From: Takakia lepidozioides
Taxonomy: Eukaryota; Streptophyta; Takakiopsida; Takakiales; Takakiaceae
Direction of reading: 5' to 3'
NCBI GenBank assembly: GCA_030704615.1
Contig: CM060733.1
Coordinates: 930,001-994,000 of the forward strand
DNA length: 64,000 nt
Below the pieces are notes generated by a model, which worked only from the letters and a program-made list of their open reading frames with translations, ran no database searches and was not told the DNA's origin. Position 1 is the stretch's first letter, and each line of letters begins with the position of its first letter. The position numbers were made by a program, and so were the translations under genes. This document shows, one piece after another, positions 14,801 through 26,271 of the stretch.

Positions 14801-17193
14801 CACAGGAAAAGACACCTCCCTCAAAGTTGACCTCTCCAGGAAAATCCAGCTGCCCACAATGCATGCCTTCCTGCTGCCGCCCACAAAAACATTTTGCAAT
14901 GACAAGCACATCACAGGAGCCACATGCACCCTCATGGCATATCTGGTTGCACATGTGGCGACCACAATTGAGCCGCCGTTCACAAGGCTGCCCACAACTG
15001 CCTCCCACCTTCTCTTGCTCTGAGCATCGCTGAGTACAGATAGACTTCCCACAGGGGCAAGGCTGAGGAAGTGTTCGAGCTGTACAGGGAGGGCATGGAC
15101 CTGGGTGACACTGCATTGTGCAATGATGTTTGCAACGTCCAGCTTTTCCTCGATCTAGTGCTTTCTGACAAGACCCCCCACAACTGTGGGGTGTAAGATA
15201 ATAATCTAGAGGAGGGTCCTCCAACTGCCCACAGAAGCAATGATACCTGAGATCATTTGCACTGATCAACTGAACAGCCTGGCAACCGGGGCAGCGCCAG
15301 TTTCCTTCAAATGCATGCCCAGATGCTGAAACTGAGAGATCTGCCGAAGAAGGAGCCTTTGCCCATTTCCGAATACAGGGCAAATGGAAGATGGAGTAAC
15401 AGCTAGCACATGACCACACTGGAGCACCTCGCCCAACCATATCGTAGCATATCATGCACTCCACTTTCCCTCGAGTGAGCTTGTCTTCTAGCTCTTGAAC
15501 CAGCTGCGGTACGTTCAATTTCTCACCAGGTTGTCTCCAAAGCCGTGAGTCGGTGGTCTTCCTATCTATACGGGAACTTGCAGCCGTGTATCTTCTTGTT
15601 TCTGGTTCTACACCGTCTGATTGATGTCTACTAACTCTTGTAACTCCATCGGGGTTCCCTGTCAAATCCCTGTTACTTGCACGAATATTGTGTCTCCAGT
15701 TCCCACTGTCTGCCGCTCCTCTGAAGCGTCCCCCAGTTCTCCCTCTGGCATTGGTGGCCCAAATTCTTCTATCCTCTTGTCTCTCTCTGCTATTCCCTTC
15801 ATGTACCTCTGGCATGTGGTATGCAGACACACTATTTTGGTCTGGTACCTCTACTCTAAAGTCTCCACTAATAAAATTCCCCGGTGCATCTCTTCGATTT
15901 GGCACATGTTGCAAACCATCTCTGCTTAATCCTGACTCTCCTGACCTATCTTGTTCCCTTCGCTCAAACTCTCCCTCACTTCCATCCCAACCTCCTTGTC
16001 TATTGGATTCTTCACGTCCACTTGGTATATCTCGAGCTATTACATCTCTCCTGTGTGGAGCATCCCTTCCTCTGCCTGAGCCTTGAAAACCTCCTCGCCG
16101 GCCAGGCCTTCTGTGTCCTTCCGACACATAGCCTCGTCGTGGATCATAGGAAGTAGAGTCAACACTCCAGTTACTGTTGACGGACGCACCCTCTCTCACA
16201 GGCTCTGGGCGGTCCAAAACATAAGGGGGATGGGAGGAAGGCTGCATCATCCAACAAATTGCATGCTCATCAGGAGTATACAAGACCCCCTGCATTGCAA
16301 TTCATTACTACACCTAATCCAGATGCATTACTTCACCATTTTCATGAACACATTTTTACTGAGGAGGAAATTATTCCCACCACAATGCACAACAGTTTCA
16401 CTGTTGTACGCTTTCAAATCCCTTTCCAGATTCAAGCCAGTTTCAAAACCCAGGCACTTGATTAGTAAATGGAACAGTTCTTACCACGCATAATTTTTCT
16501 TCTGACCTGGACATAAACTAGTCAAGTTTCACCTCAACTAGGAACTAGACTGCACTCAATTCTTCCTTAAAGAGCAACCATTTCAACAAATTTACCCTAT
16601 CCCATTCATGGTGTGGCGGGGTGGAGCAGAGTTAGGATGGGGAACTGACAACCAAGTCATAACAACTCAAACTATTAAGCCTAAAACTAGTCCCTTAGAG
16701 TTGCAGCGAGTCAGTTGAAATCCAAGCATGGCTGAGGCGTTTCTGAAACGTTATGAGTCATCTTACAATAATGTTGAAAGATGACATCTCTTTCAGAAGC
16801 ATTAGGGTTGCGACTATGGAATGCAAATGCTTGTCTTTACTATACTACTGCCACGGTGCGCCAGTCCTACAATTTGAAGCCTGTCGGCTGTGCTTTTGAA
16901 GGTTGGCTATGACATACCCTTGAGGGGACAGTGCCGGCAGGATAGTCAGAACTTCTGGACAGAGTATGAAGCTCGGATCTCCGAATTCTCATGGCCCTCA
17001 CAGACAACCCCTGTGTATCGGCTTCCTGGGAATATAGTGGTGATTGGAGGCACCTTGACACCAAACTCACTAAAATGAAGTTGACAACATGAACGCGACC
17101 ATAGACCTCTCTTTTGACGATTTAGTCGCACAGGTGGCTATGGTGCAGTGATGAACTGCATAATAAATGCTACGTGTGGGTGTGGGTGAGGGG

Positions 17194-17225
<32 letters not shown>

Positions 17226-17534
17226 TACCTCTGCTGGCAGGAACCTATCGCGATTATGGGAATCCATAGCTCCTGTGGTAGTCCCCTGTCGCTCTACGCC
17301 CCGGCCCCAAGAAGCGTCCACAAACCTTCCTCTTCTTCCATTACTCGAAGATAGCGTGCCTTCTCCGCCATACCTACGATCGGACGGCCTATCCACGTAA
17401 CCATGCGTAGAATTGCTACTACTGGAAGGTAGAGAATCTATGTTGTTATCATTAAAAGAAATGTGCCTCTCTTGGTAAGTTTCCATACGAATTGATCCAG
17501 AAGAGTTTGTAGTGTTCTCTCTAGAACCGGACAT
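11827..17534 (-). CDS. NFXL1: NF-X1-like zinc finger protein (NFXL1 type), four exons
   Basis: Nuclear zinc-finger regulator of the NF-X1 family; in plants NFXL1 proteins act in stress responses and carry an E3-like RING finger. Exons (minus): 17534-17229, 16241-14323, 14064-13797, 13551-11827. All joins keep frame and give about 1405 residues, longer than the roughly 1190 of the Arabidopsis protein; the excess is mostly an Arg/Gly/Ser-rich N-terminus (residues 1 to about 350). A C4HC3 RING follows at about 364-422 (CMICYDMV, CIRKWAK, WRCPGCQ), then many Cys-rich NF-X1 repeats at about 474-970 (for example CGRHMCNQICHEGACGSC, CGHEATHLCHFGDCPPC). The conserved plant C-terminal region begins at ACDDDCAKLEKKRILADAF. 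Introns 1 (987 bp) and 2 (258 bp) are GT-AG; intron 3 (245 bp) has a GC donor, CAG|GCAAGT. The first ATG after the upstream stop is at 17534; a longer open stretch begins with TTG and was not used. The frame is intact and looks functional. Confidence 0.93.
17194..17219. repeat. (GA)n microsatellite in intron 1
   Basis: An uninterrupted GA dinucleotide run just inside the 5' splice site of NFXL1 intron 1. On the transcript it reads as a (CU)n tract about 10 bases after the donor. Confidence 0.9.
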
Positions 17535-18741
17535 CAACGGAGGATGGATGTCAAGTATTGAAAACGGTGCTTCCAATCAGACTATACCAAGAAAGTCCTA
17601 TGCAGAGAGACGAGTCGAAGTTAAAGAATGACCAGCAGGAACCACCGGAAACAGCGTAGGAAGATAAATTCAAGAGAACTCAACGTTCGGCTATGCCTCA
17701 GGGCAAGAGAGAAAAGAATCCTCGAGCCCCAGGCCCGAATGAGAGGGATCCTACAGAACCTGAGAGACGAAGGAAATCCACAACACCTTGGAAAAGAAAC
17801 GTAAGACTCAGTAAAAGAGAGAAGATGATGTCTTCGGGACAAGAATCCTCGAGGATCCAATAAGAGGAATCCTACAGCAATGGAACCGACACAGAGAGGA
17901 GAACCAAGGAGCGAGAGAGGATAAACCAGGCCAAGGAAGTCCAGGTGATCAGAATATGGAAAAATAAATAAAGGATAGAGAAGTGAGAAAAGAAGAGAGG
18001 GGGAAAGAGGGATAAGAAGGAAATACAGACTTGCGTAGCACGGTGTTGAAGAAACCAAGAAACAGCCAAGAGCGCAGAGAGGGAAGGTGCGAGACGACTG
18101 ATTCACATTGTTGAACTTATTTGAACTATTTTCCAAGGGATTTGCAATGAACAATTAATATTTAAAAACTTAAATATGGCCTAATAAGTTAGGACTGAGT
18201 AGGACTTAGTAGGACCGCACTAGGTATCAGAATAATATTTACGGTCATCGAGCGATTTGCCGGAGGTTATTTTTTCCTCCCTTTGTTCCCCCCTTTAAAT
18301 GATACATTTCCAGAGCCTCTGTCCATTGTATTGTTTCAAAGCAAAAATTAAAAGTCGGATACTATGTACCCCAATTCATTTGAGGAGTTTGGGAAGGTGA
18401 GGCAACCCGACACCTTGGGAAGAGCCAATCTGTGGGACCGCGGGAGGCTTGGAGAGGAGGGAAGTGGCTCCACAGGATGTAGACAGATAACTTAGTGGGA
18501 TACGTACCGTGCACTTCATTGGACACATTAGCTCTAATTAGGGTTTGACCATTCTCAACTGGAAACTAGCCCAACCATTGGAAAATAGAATATATATATA
18601 ACCGTACTTTTGCAAAAGAATGATGGAGATTTTTTTTTCAAATTTTATTAAAACAAAATAAATATATGATTGGATTTTTGCAAAAGCACGGTGGAGAAAA
18701 GTAGCCGAGGATTTGAAGAGGGGGGAGGATTTAAGCACATC
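17535..18741. other. 5' flank of the NFXL1-like gene
   Basis: Upstream region of the minus-strand gene. The stretch 17,600-18,120 is purine-rich on the plus strand (pyrimidine-rich on the gene strand), as is common for a plant 5' UTR and promoter-proximal region. The long minus frame at 17,621-18,154 is hydrophobic low-complexity sequence following that pyrimidine bias and I do not regard it as a gene. No convincing TATA box was seen. Confidence 0.4.
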
Positions 18742-18930
18742 AGGGCTCTGACCTAATGGTTTGGCACCTTTGCTCATCCTTTGGCAATGACCTTGTGGGG
18801 TTCAACCCCCTGTGCTTTCGTTTGCCTTCGGATTGGGGCTCTACCTACCCCTATATGCCTTAAGGCTCATGAGGGGGTTAGTTTTCCCTAGCCTCAAGGA
18901 CCATCGCTCATATTTTCTTCATTAAAAAAT
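18742..18930 (+). mobile_element. tRNA-derived SINE-like element
   Basis: A 190-bp unit starting CAGGGCTCTGACCTAATGGT, which resembles a Pol III box A, followed about 45 bp later by GGTTCAACCCC (18,799-18,809), a good box B. It ends in an A/T-rich tail (ATTAAAAAATATAT). Length, spacing and tail fit a plant SINE. The head does not fold into a plausible functional tRNA, so I do not call a tRNA gene. Confidence 0.5.
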
Positions 18931-19171
18931 ATATATTAATGAAAATTATGCCCAAGCAAGAACCCACAGGTATATGTAAAACAATAGGGATAATGTAAGA
19001 ACTTAATGCACGTGTGTACTCTGACCCTACTTTTGCAGGATTCAGGCATCATCAATCCCCCCCATTGGGCCCGTTGTCAAATCCTCCCCACCCACTCTTA
19101 CCTTGAGTTCGCTATTGAATATTTTAGAATACTGGACATTGTCCAACAATGGTGAATAGCCTATTGTACTA

Positions 19172-19260
19172 GATAATGGGCTGGGATTGGCATATTATGC
19201 CGCCAAGTGAGCAGTCAGGCGAGCCCGGTTGGCATAATATGCCAATCCCAACCCATTATC
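19172..19260. repeat. Near-perfect 30-bp palindrome
   Basis: Arms 19172-19201 and 19231-19260 are reverse complements with one mismatch in 30 (core GGCATATTATGCC), separated by 29 bp. It is preceded by GTACTAGATAATGG, which recurs at 19,598. It could form a strong hairpin; it is probably a very short MITE or the end of one. Confidence 0.8.
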
Positions 19261-19268
19261 TCTGGCGT

Positions 19269-19439
19269 AAAGGATTTCGGGGGCAGATTATGAGGCCTGG
19301 ATTGGGCAGGCCATAATGAGCTGCTAAAAGTCAAACAGCCGATTATGAGAGTCAAACTACCAAGTATGAATGGCATAATGTGGAGCTTCCGCTTCTTAAT
19401 TTGCCTCAAAAAAGGCATAATCTGCCCCCAAAATCCTTT
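19269..19439. mobile_element. MITE-like element with 24-bp terminal inverted repeats
   Basis: Terminal repeats at 19269-19292 and 19416-19439 match in 23 of 24 positions (AAAGGATTT, then C or T, then GGGGGCAGATTATG). The 171-bp unit has no coding capacity. It directly abuts the palindrome at 19172-19260, with which it shares the theme CATAAT/ATTATG. No clear target-site duplication was seen. Confidence 0.65.
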
Positions 19440-19604
19440 CCGGTAGTGTAGGCGGCAAGGTATTGGGTCCAATTCTTGATGGGTAGCTAGTGTAACCTTG
19501 GGCTTGTATCTACAGGTACTGTCACTGGTGTCTTGTGTAACTCCCTTTTTTTCTTTTCTTTTTTAGGGGAAGTAGCCCTCAGTAAAACTCCTCTTAAGTA
19601 CTAG

Positions 19605-19670
19605 ATAATGGCCACCGGGCGGACCCGGCGAGTGGCGGGGTCACGATCAGGGTCAACCGGTGGCCATTAT
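19605..19670. repeat. 14-bp perfect inverted repeat
   Basis: ATAATGGCCACCGG at 19605-19618 and its exact reverse complement at 19657-19670. It is entered by the same GTACTAGATAATGG word that precedes the palindrome at 19172, pointing to a common family of small palindromic inserts. Confidence 0.7.
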
Positions 19671-19674
19671 CGAA

Positions 19675-22600
19675 CGTAATTGGAATGGGGGGAGTATTAC
19701 TGGGGCTACAAACCCCAGATGTCGCTATCAGAGCTACGATAGCCAAAAATAACTTGCCACATGGTGCAATGTGGCAAACTCCCTTGACAAGTGAAGGGCC
19801 AAACCCTGCGAAACGTTGGGTGGCAGCTGTAATACGACCCCATGTCCAATTACGTACATTTCATACTTACCCAAATTTGGACTTAGTCAAATTTCGAGAC
19901 CAAGTGTGAATTACACCTAGTAGAGTTACACTCATTTCCATGTAACCTGGTGATAACCCCCAGTGGAATTACACGCCATACCATGTGTAACCAGGTGTAC
20001 GCTAGTAATCTGTACACTCCCTCCCTCTTGACCCGATGTCACACGGCCTACAGGAGATACTACGCTCCCTTCAGTTCATGTCACTCTCCAGAGGGGGTGG
20101 GGAAGATTTGATATGCCAAAATCCGGCATACTGTTCTGTCAGAGATGGCACGTATGCATTAAGTTCTTACATTATTCATAGTGTTTTCCGAGGATATAGG
20201 TGGATGCATGGGATATACTCAACACCGACAATTTGAAAAATCAATTTACCTGGATATAGGTGGGTACCAATCCGGATTGTTTGGGATACTAGGGGTGGGT
20301 ATCAGAAACATTTTATTTATTTATTTTCCTGCAAAAGGGCCGCACCCAAATAATTTATAAAGAAGGGACGGAAAAATAAAATGACCTGTGTAGTATAAAA
20401 AGTGACAGGTTGACACTTGGCCTGAGGAGTAGCACATTAGAGCCTGGGTGTAGAAGCACTGGTTTAGGTGATGCGGGAAAAATCACCACCAATTTATACA
20501 CATACATTTTGACAAACGGCTAGTCGCGTATGACTCCTCTTTGTAAATAGCAAGATCTACTTTCATCCATAATAAACTTTAAAATTCATCCATTTATTCT
20601 TCGTACAATGTTCAATAAGAAAGACGTTACTTGAGGGAGATGTTACTTGGATGCACTTCATGAAGTAGTTTGCAACAAAGGAGAGAAGGTGACACCTAGG
20701 GAAGGCACGACACGGACTTAGCGATTTTTGACACTGATGCGTAGTCTCTTCTTTAGAATAAAGAGGAGCCAATAAACTTGAGAAATTGCATGAAGACACA
20801 CCAACAATAATGTCGGAAACCTATTTGTAGCTATTGTAATGCATACTTAAAAGCCAATATAACAAATGTATTGTAATTTTATGATTTTAGATATTTTGAT
20901 TTTTATAAACTGTGGCATCTTCAAATATGCTTCCTTCTATCGCCTCATTGGCCACTTCTAGATACTATTTAAAGGTTTATTAAAAAATTATTTAATGCAC
21001 CAATATGCTAACCGAAGCTTCAATGATACTCCAATATTTAAACAAATTTTCATCAATAAAGATGAATGATGACTCATGTGTCAATATTCAGGAATGAAGT
21101 GATATATGAATTGCGTAATTACTAATTACATGGATATCGGGTATGTCATTTTATGTGTATGTGTACAATATGCAAATAGGCTCAGCTACTATATGTGTAT
21201 AATTTCTATGATAAACATAATTCTAACTACATATAGTCAATTTGGTAATCTTTAAAAGAACTTATAACTAAGTGTAAACTTACAAGCTTGGAAACATTTA
21301 AAATACCAAATTAAAACCCTCATGGTGCCACATATCAAATTATTATTATTAATATAATATCGTGACGGTCTGTAAACGAAGTGAAGAATAAACGTTGTTC
21401 AAGAGCCGGCGCTATCCGTCCCCCTTTTCAAGCTTCAGCTTCTCTTATTTGTCCACAACAGTTTAAGATTCATGTGTGGATTCATATATTTTACTTTATT
21501 TTTCAAGAAAAAAGGATTTCTCTTTCAAATTGGTTTGATTTCGATTTCGCATGAGCAATTACCCTTTGTGGGAATATTGCTACTTACCAACTGAATGTCC
21601 GTGGATATGGGTCTCGTATCTACGGGTTTAAGTGTTCAGTTGATGTCCTTCCATGACCTAGGCCCGAATCCAACACGACCCTAACAACCATGCAGACTCA
21701 AATCTGCTCACATAAGCGTGTGAATCTGCTCACAGGCTAAGGGCCAGGCCGCACCTGGGGGGTTAAGGAGCAAAAATGGTCTACTAGCCGCCAGATTTCG
21801 TTGAACAGGTGCGTACATAGCCGAGTGGTTACAACAAAGTAGGGACTCTGTCGGGGCTTGTCCGGCAAGCTTAACCGGAGGCGATAGCCCAAAACGGGGG
21901 GTAACAACTGTACGATTTGAGGTCCGTTTGGGAGAAACTTTGATAGATATGGATGCATGTCGGCGTTTTCAATTCCCGACGTTCGTTTGTTCCCCTGAAG
22001 CGCTTGTTCCCCACAAACTATTGTTTGAAATGTTTCTCCCATGAGTGCATCTGGAGATACGGTGGTGGAGACATGGTGGTGAGCTTGAAGCATTTACATC
22101 TTCACCAACTTGTGCCTCTAGGGCTTTATCTAACAGGTATTTCTTCAAGTATCATATTACCAAATGGTGAAATGTTATCACATTTGCGTTTCTTTTCACA
22201 TGCAGTTTACTAGGGAAAGTTCGGGGCACACTACTGGCTGACAATCACATTTGCATTTCTTTTCATAGTGTTGGATTGCATGAGGTGCGCATTAAATGGC
22301 AGGTATGCTGATGTGCCCTTTTTGTCAGATGCATCCTACATGCAGATCCCATAGGACAGTGAAAGGAAAAAATTGAAATCTCCGGTCTAAATCTCATGTT
22401 GTCATCGCTTGCGCAAGCAGGGCACAAGCTGCCAGCATGCTCTAGATAGTTCCATCTACCAGTCTCTATCAGCAGATCAATGGCCACAAGGCTACGACAA
22501 ACAATCTCTTATGAGTACATTCTATCAGCAGGGTGTGTGGGCCTGCCCTGAACTATTATAGAACTGCAATTTGATTATGTGGTATGGAGGTCCTGAATAT

Positions 22601-22808
22601 GACGTTTCATCAGCTCCTGCATAATAATCTTGTTGCAGTCTTGTCCGGAGAAATATCCTGGATTTTGTGGCTTTAGAATGCAACTGACACTCTGTGTCAG
22701 TCAAAAATTGGGGACCTGCATACCAACAGGTCTTCATACCAGCTGCTTTGAGTCTCAATGATGTTGTAGGGCACAAACCAGTAGTCACCACTTGGGGGAG
22801 TACAAAGA
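19675..22808. other. Gene-free stretch
   Basis: No gene recognised. It contains the second copy of the dispersed repeat (20,655-20,772), AT-rich sequence at 20,820-21,400, and a tRNA-like fragment near 21,810 (TAGCCGAGTGGTTA) that lacks the rest of a tRNA. Confidence 0.4.
20655..20772 (-). repeat. Dispersed repeat, copy 2 (inverted)
   Basis: Reverse-complement counterpart of 3,736-3,851. The shared core reads CTTAGCGATTTTTGACA and CTCTTCTTTAGAATAAAGAG on the plus strand. Family unknown. Confidence 0.6.
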
Positions 22809-23132
22809 GTGTTAGTCAAAGTCTGGTGTTGGGTTAGTAGTATGCAAACATATTCAGGCAGTCTTTCCCATCTCCAACCTGTCCGTAGCTGTATCTCAGG
22901 TACCAATAACATGTGTGACTTTGTAAAAGACTTCAATAATAACTATCTATCCAGGGATGAAATGCAGGAGGCTGACAAGAAAGCGTGGAGGAATAACATC
23001 CTCACTTTGGACAAGGAGCGTGAGGCCAAACTCCGATTGAAGGACAATGCCACATCAAACATGGAGGAACATCTGTACGAGCTGGAAGTCCAGAAAGCAC
23101 AGAACTTCCTAGGGAACATGACATCAGCTTAA
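22809..23132 (+). pseudogene. Harbinger-type accessory ORF1 fragment (SANT/trihelix partner), C-terminal part
   Basis: The frame from about 22,905 encodes a charged helical tail (DFVKDFNNNYLSRDEM, then KKAWRNNILTLDKEREAK and LRLKDN) ending at 23,132. Tails like this follow the SANT/Myb-like DNA-binding domain in the second protein of plant PIF/Harbinger elements. The DNA-binding part is not visible upstream. It sits beside PIF transposase pieces, which supports the call. Alternative: an unrelated coiled-coil fragment. Confidence 0.45.
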
Positions 23133-23238
23133 TTTGGTAATGATGGCTTCCTCCATGGAGTCTCTCACCAGGTGCACCAATACATCACAACCTCTATCAT
23201 ATTTACAATTATGTCTTTATGCTGCTGTAATCTCTTGT

Positions 23239-23635
23239 CTATGTTGGTCCCGTAGTTGTGTGGGCTCTTCTACGATTAAACCTCGCATTTTGTACTCTCA
23301 CCAGATAATCCAGTATGTCCTCTCGGGCCATTCTGCCCTCAAGTAATTGTCTTTCCTCTATTATTGTAGCCATACCTCGTGGCATTGCTGGTGGTGCGGC
23401 ATGTGCCTCCACATTGCAGTCAGCCATTACTGTAGTAATTGGAGCCATTTGACACTCCACTAGAATTTCGTCCAAACTTTTATCCTTGCTAGCCAATAAT
23501 ATATTATGCAACATGCAACAACAATGTATAACCTGCGGTAGAAACTCCAGTGCCAATCCTGTCTTTGTTCCAATCTCCTTGAAACGGCCCTTAAGAATAC
23601 CAAAGGCTCTTTCTTAAGGTTCAATATTTGGTAAT
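23239..23635 (-). pseudogene. PIF/Harbinger transposase, C-terminal fragment (inverted)
   Basis: Reading leftward from about 23,612 the minus strand encodes ERAFGILKGRFKEIGTK and then LPQVIHCCCMLHNILLASKD, the typical DDE_Tnp_4 C-terminal block that contains the catalytic Glu of the ER(A/S)FG motif. The frame stays open to 23,239. The matching N-terminal part lies on the plus strand at 24,212-25,250, so the element was rearranged by an inversion or two copies inserted head to head. Confidence 0.7.
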
Positions 23636-24211
23636 TAGTAAGTTGAGATTGAGAATTTTGAAGTTTTAAATAGACTCCAAGATTCAATTTGGAAGGCAAA
23701 CGTTCTATCAAAGCCATCAAGACCAATGGCATAAAAAATATCTAGTACAATCCTTTCTCAAGATAGATTTCTACATGTTAAATGTTACTAAATAATAGGA
23801 AAAATAAGTGGCTAGTAATGAAGTGAGCGGAGAGTTGATGTGGCTCTCCTCCATTACTAGCTCTAGCACTAAAGTGGCTACCTAAACCCCTTGAATTTGA
23901 CCCAAAAAAATACCTTTTTAAACCTTCATTTTCTTTGTAGATGTAGCCACACTATGTTTTTTGAGGTCAAAACTTTCTGAATTTTGTCAAGGAAAAAAAT
24001 CACAAACCACATTAAATCACCTGCCTTGGCTCACCACCTGGTCAACACAACCCTTTAGATCATGGCCACCTGCAAATGCATGATGCTGGAAAAAGAGCTG
24101 GTGGTGGGCCCCTGCTAACACCTCCAACAAGTCCCCTAGTCCACAACACAACAATTGCCTTTAGATCACTACCCCAGCTCCTACAAATCTTGTCTCTATT
24201 ATTTTTTTTCC

Positions 24212-25250
24212 ATGGCAGATATGGTGCTGGCAGCCTTAAACATTACACTAATCGGCTCTAACAACATTGTAGTTGGTATGTCTCATGCTGACAGAAAAAG
24301 AAAAAGAGACTGTGATGAGGAGCAAGATCTTATGACGAGAGCTATATACAAATGGAATGAGGATGGTGGAATAGAAGGAGTGTATAAATCACAAAACAGT
24401 GTTGAATCTTATGGCTTGGCACTTGAACATATTGAACAATCTGTGGTATGTTAAGTTACCCATGTCAACTTGTTGGTTTGACACATTTCTATACGATGTG
24501 TATACCCAAGAACCGTGGTTTGATATTGTGAGGATGCGACGTAGGATATTTCAGAAACTCTATGATGACTTGCTGCCATATGTGCAAGGCTAGCACACAA
24601 AGTGGAGGGAGCCAATAAGCATTGAAAAGAAGGTAGTTTTCACCCTATGCAAAGTCATGCATGGCCATACTTGCACACTCGTTGCAAATAAAACAAGGAT
24701 TGGTCGATCTACAGTCTACGACATCATGAGGGAGGTAATCGCAATTTGTAATGTACTCAGGCACCTCATATCTTGGCCAACTGGCCGCAGGCTGGAAAAA
24801 AACACAAGAAACTTTGAGAAGAAGCAATGGCTCCCGAACTGTCTGGGGGCAGGGAGCCACATCTACATCCGTGCACCAAAAGATACAAAGGTTGCGGCTG
24901 ACCATAGGAACAGGAACAAGTTTTTCAGTGTCCTATTACAGGGAGTGGTTGACTCAAGGTGTTACTTCACGTCTATAAACACTAGGGTGCCCCGCAATAT
25001 ACACGACTCCTACCACCTGAAATGCTCAGAACTATATCGCAAAGTTGAGGAGGGCATCATATCTTGGTCTCAATATGGATCCAACATTGTACCATCCAGA
25101 CTTCCGTTTCCCCCTTACATTGTTGGTGACAAACGATACCCACTCCTCAAGTGGCTTATCACTCCATTTAGTAAACCAAGATGGTATGGGAAGACCTTTG
25201 AGCCTAGAGGAATTGTGGTTTGAACAATAGAAAGCACTCTAATGTGGAGC
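24212..25250 (+). pseudogene. PIF/Harbinger transposase, N-terminal and central part
   Basis: Open pieces in order: a start region (about 24,212-24,454), WFDTFLYDVYTQEPWF and RRRIFQKLYDDLLPYVQG ending in a TAG near 24,593, then an open frame 24,657-25,223 with TRIGRSTVYDIMREV, HIYIRAPKDTKVAADH, RNRNKFFSVLLQGVVDS, NIHDSYHLKCSELY and YPLLKWLITPF. A further piece NNRKHSNVE is visible in another frame at about 25,223-25,252. This order matches plant PIF transposases (DDE_Tnp_4 / nuclease HARBI1 family). The first catalytic Asp is lost: the expected GAIDGTHI region reads GAGSHIYI. With that, the stop, the frame breaks and the missing C-terminus on this strand, the gene is dead. A CACTA end begins 50 bp downstream. 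Confidence 0.75.
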
Positions 25251-25299
25251 CTACAGGGATCCCACATCACAAGAAAAATGTCATATTCTATGGTCTCCC

Positions 25300-25985
25300 C
25301 ACTACAGGAAAAGGGGGGGGGTAGTGACGCCGCGGAAATGGCGCAGCCACGCCGCGGCGTCACTAAATGTCGCCTTTGAGGCAGGGGCGCGGGCGCCCTT
25401 TTGCCACGCCCGGGCGTGGCACGACCGTCCCCGGGGCGTCATTAATCGGACGTCGCATAAATGCGACGGATGGGGTTTGCAAGCTGCTACCCCCCTCCAG
25501 TGACGCCCCGCCGTCGCTTCTTGGCTATCCAGGGCTTTGGGGGGGGGCCTCCTTGTAGCCACGCCCGGCCGTCGCTACCATCCCCGCGACGGCGTTGGTT
25601 AGGGCGACGGCTCGGCGCGACAACCAATATTTTTTATTTCCATGCCCGGACTAAAAAACACCACGTGGCGGAGGGGTGTTAGGCTCAGCCACCCAGTGGC
25701 GTCGCTGCCAGACACGCCACGGCGGCGCATGGGGAGACCCGTCGCCTCAGTGCAGTCGCCCAATGCGACTCCGAGGCATGGTTACTTGCGACGCCCGGGG
25801 GTGGCTGGGTGCTTTTTTTTACAAAAACAAACAGGTGGCGCTGGGGGGTCCGGCTTTGCCACTACGTTGCTGCTAGCCACGCCCGGCCGTGGCTAGTTGC
25901 GACCCCCATCCGTGGCAAGCCTAAAAAAACCCGTCGCAAGGGCGCTGGCCCAAGCGACGCCCTGGGATGGCAATGCGGGTGGGGG
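25300..25985 (+). mobile_element. CACTA (En/Spm) transposon left end: terminus and subterminal repeats
   Basis: The terminus CACTACAGGAAAAGG begins at 25,300 after CCC. It is followed by about 680 bp of GC-rich subterminal motifs built on GCCACGCCCGGCCGTGGC-like palindromes and GCGACG words, in both orientations. The same motifs recur at 55,680-55,890 and 63,665-64,000. The final bases of the window (GCCGTCACTA) mirror 25,319-25,328 (GTAGTGACGC), so the matching right terminus should lie just past the window. A single element would then exceed 38 kb because of nested insertions. Confidence 0.75.
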
Positions 25986-26271
25986 GTCATTTTGGGGGGT
26001 GAATTGGGGGTGATTTAGGGTTTTTCCCTGGTTTCTTCTTGGGTGTTGGAAGACATTAGAGCTTCCATTGCTCTGATTTAACAGGTACTCAATTTTGTTT
26101 ATTGCATTGGTTCAAGCAAGCATGAATCGAGGATGAGGCCATGCGACACATGAGTAAGATGGAAGATGGAAATATATGTACAAATGGAAATATGTTTACA
26201 AGCAATGAGCTGAATTCTTTGCTCACAAGGGTTCAATAGACTGACCCTGGGACCAGCTACACGGATTAGGA

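Noticed and set aside
17621-18154. 177-codon minus-strand open frame upstream of NFXL1
   Set aside because: Hydrophobic low-complexity translation of a pyrimidine-rich stretch with no family signature; more likely 5' UTR or promoter.
21805-21890. tRNA-like sequence (TAGCCGAGTGGTTA)
   Set aside because: Only the D-arm-like word is present; no acceptor or T-arm pairing could be matched, so it is not called a tRNA gene.
25302-25896. ORFs in the CACTA subterminal zone
   Set aside because: Products are Arg/Pro/Gly-rich translations of GC palindromes, not proteins.
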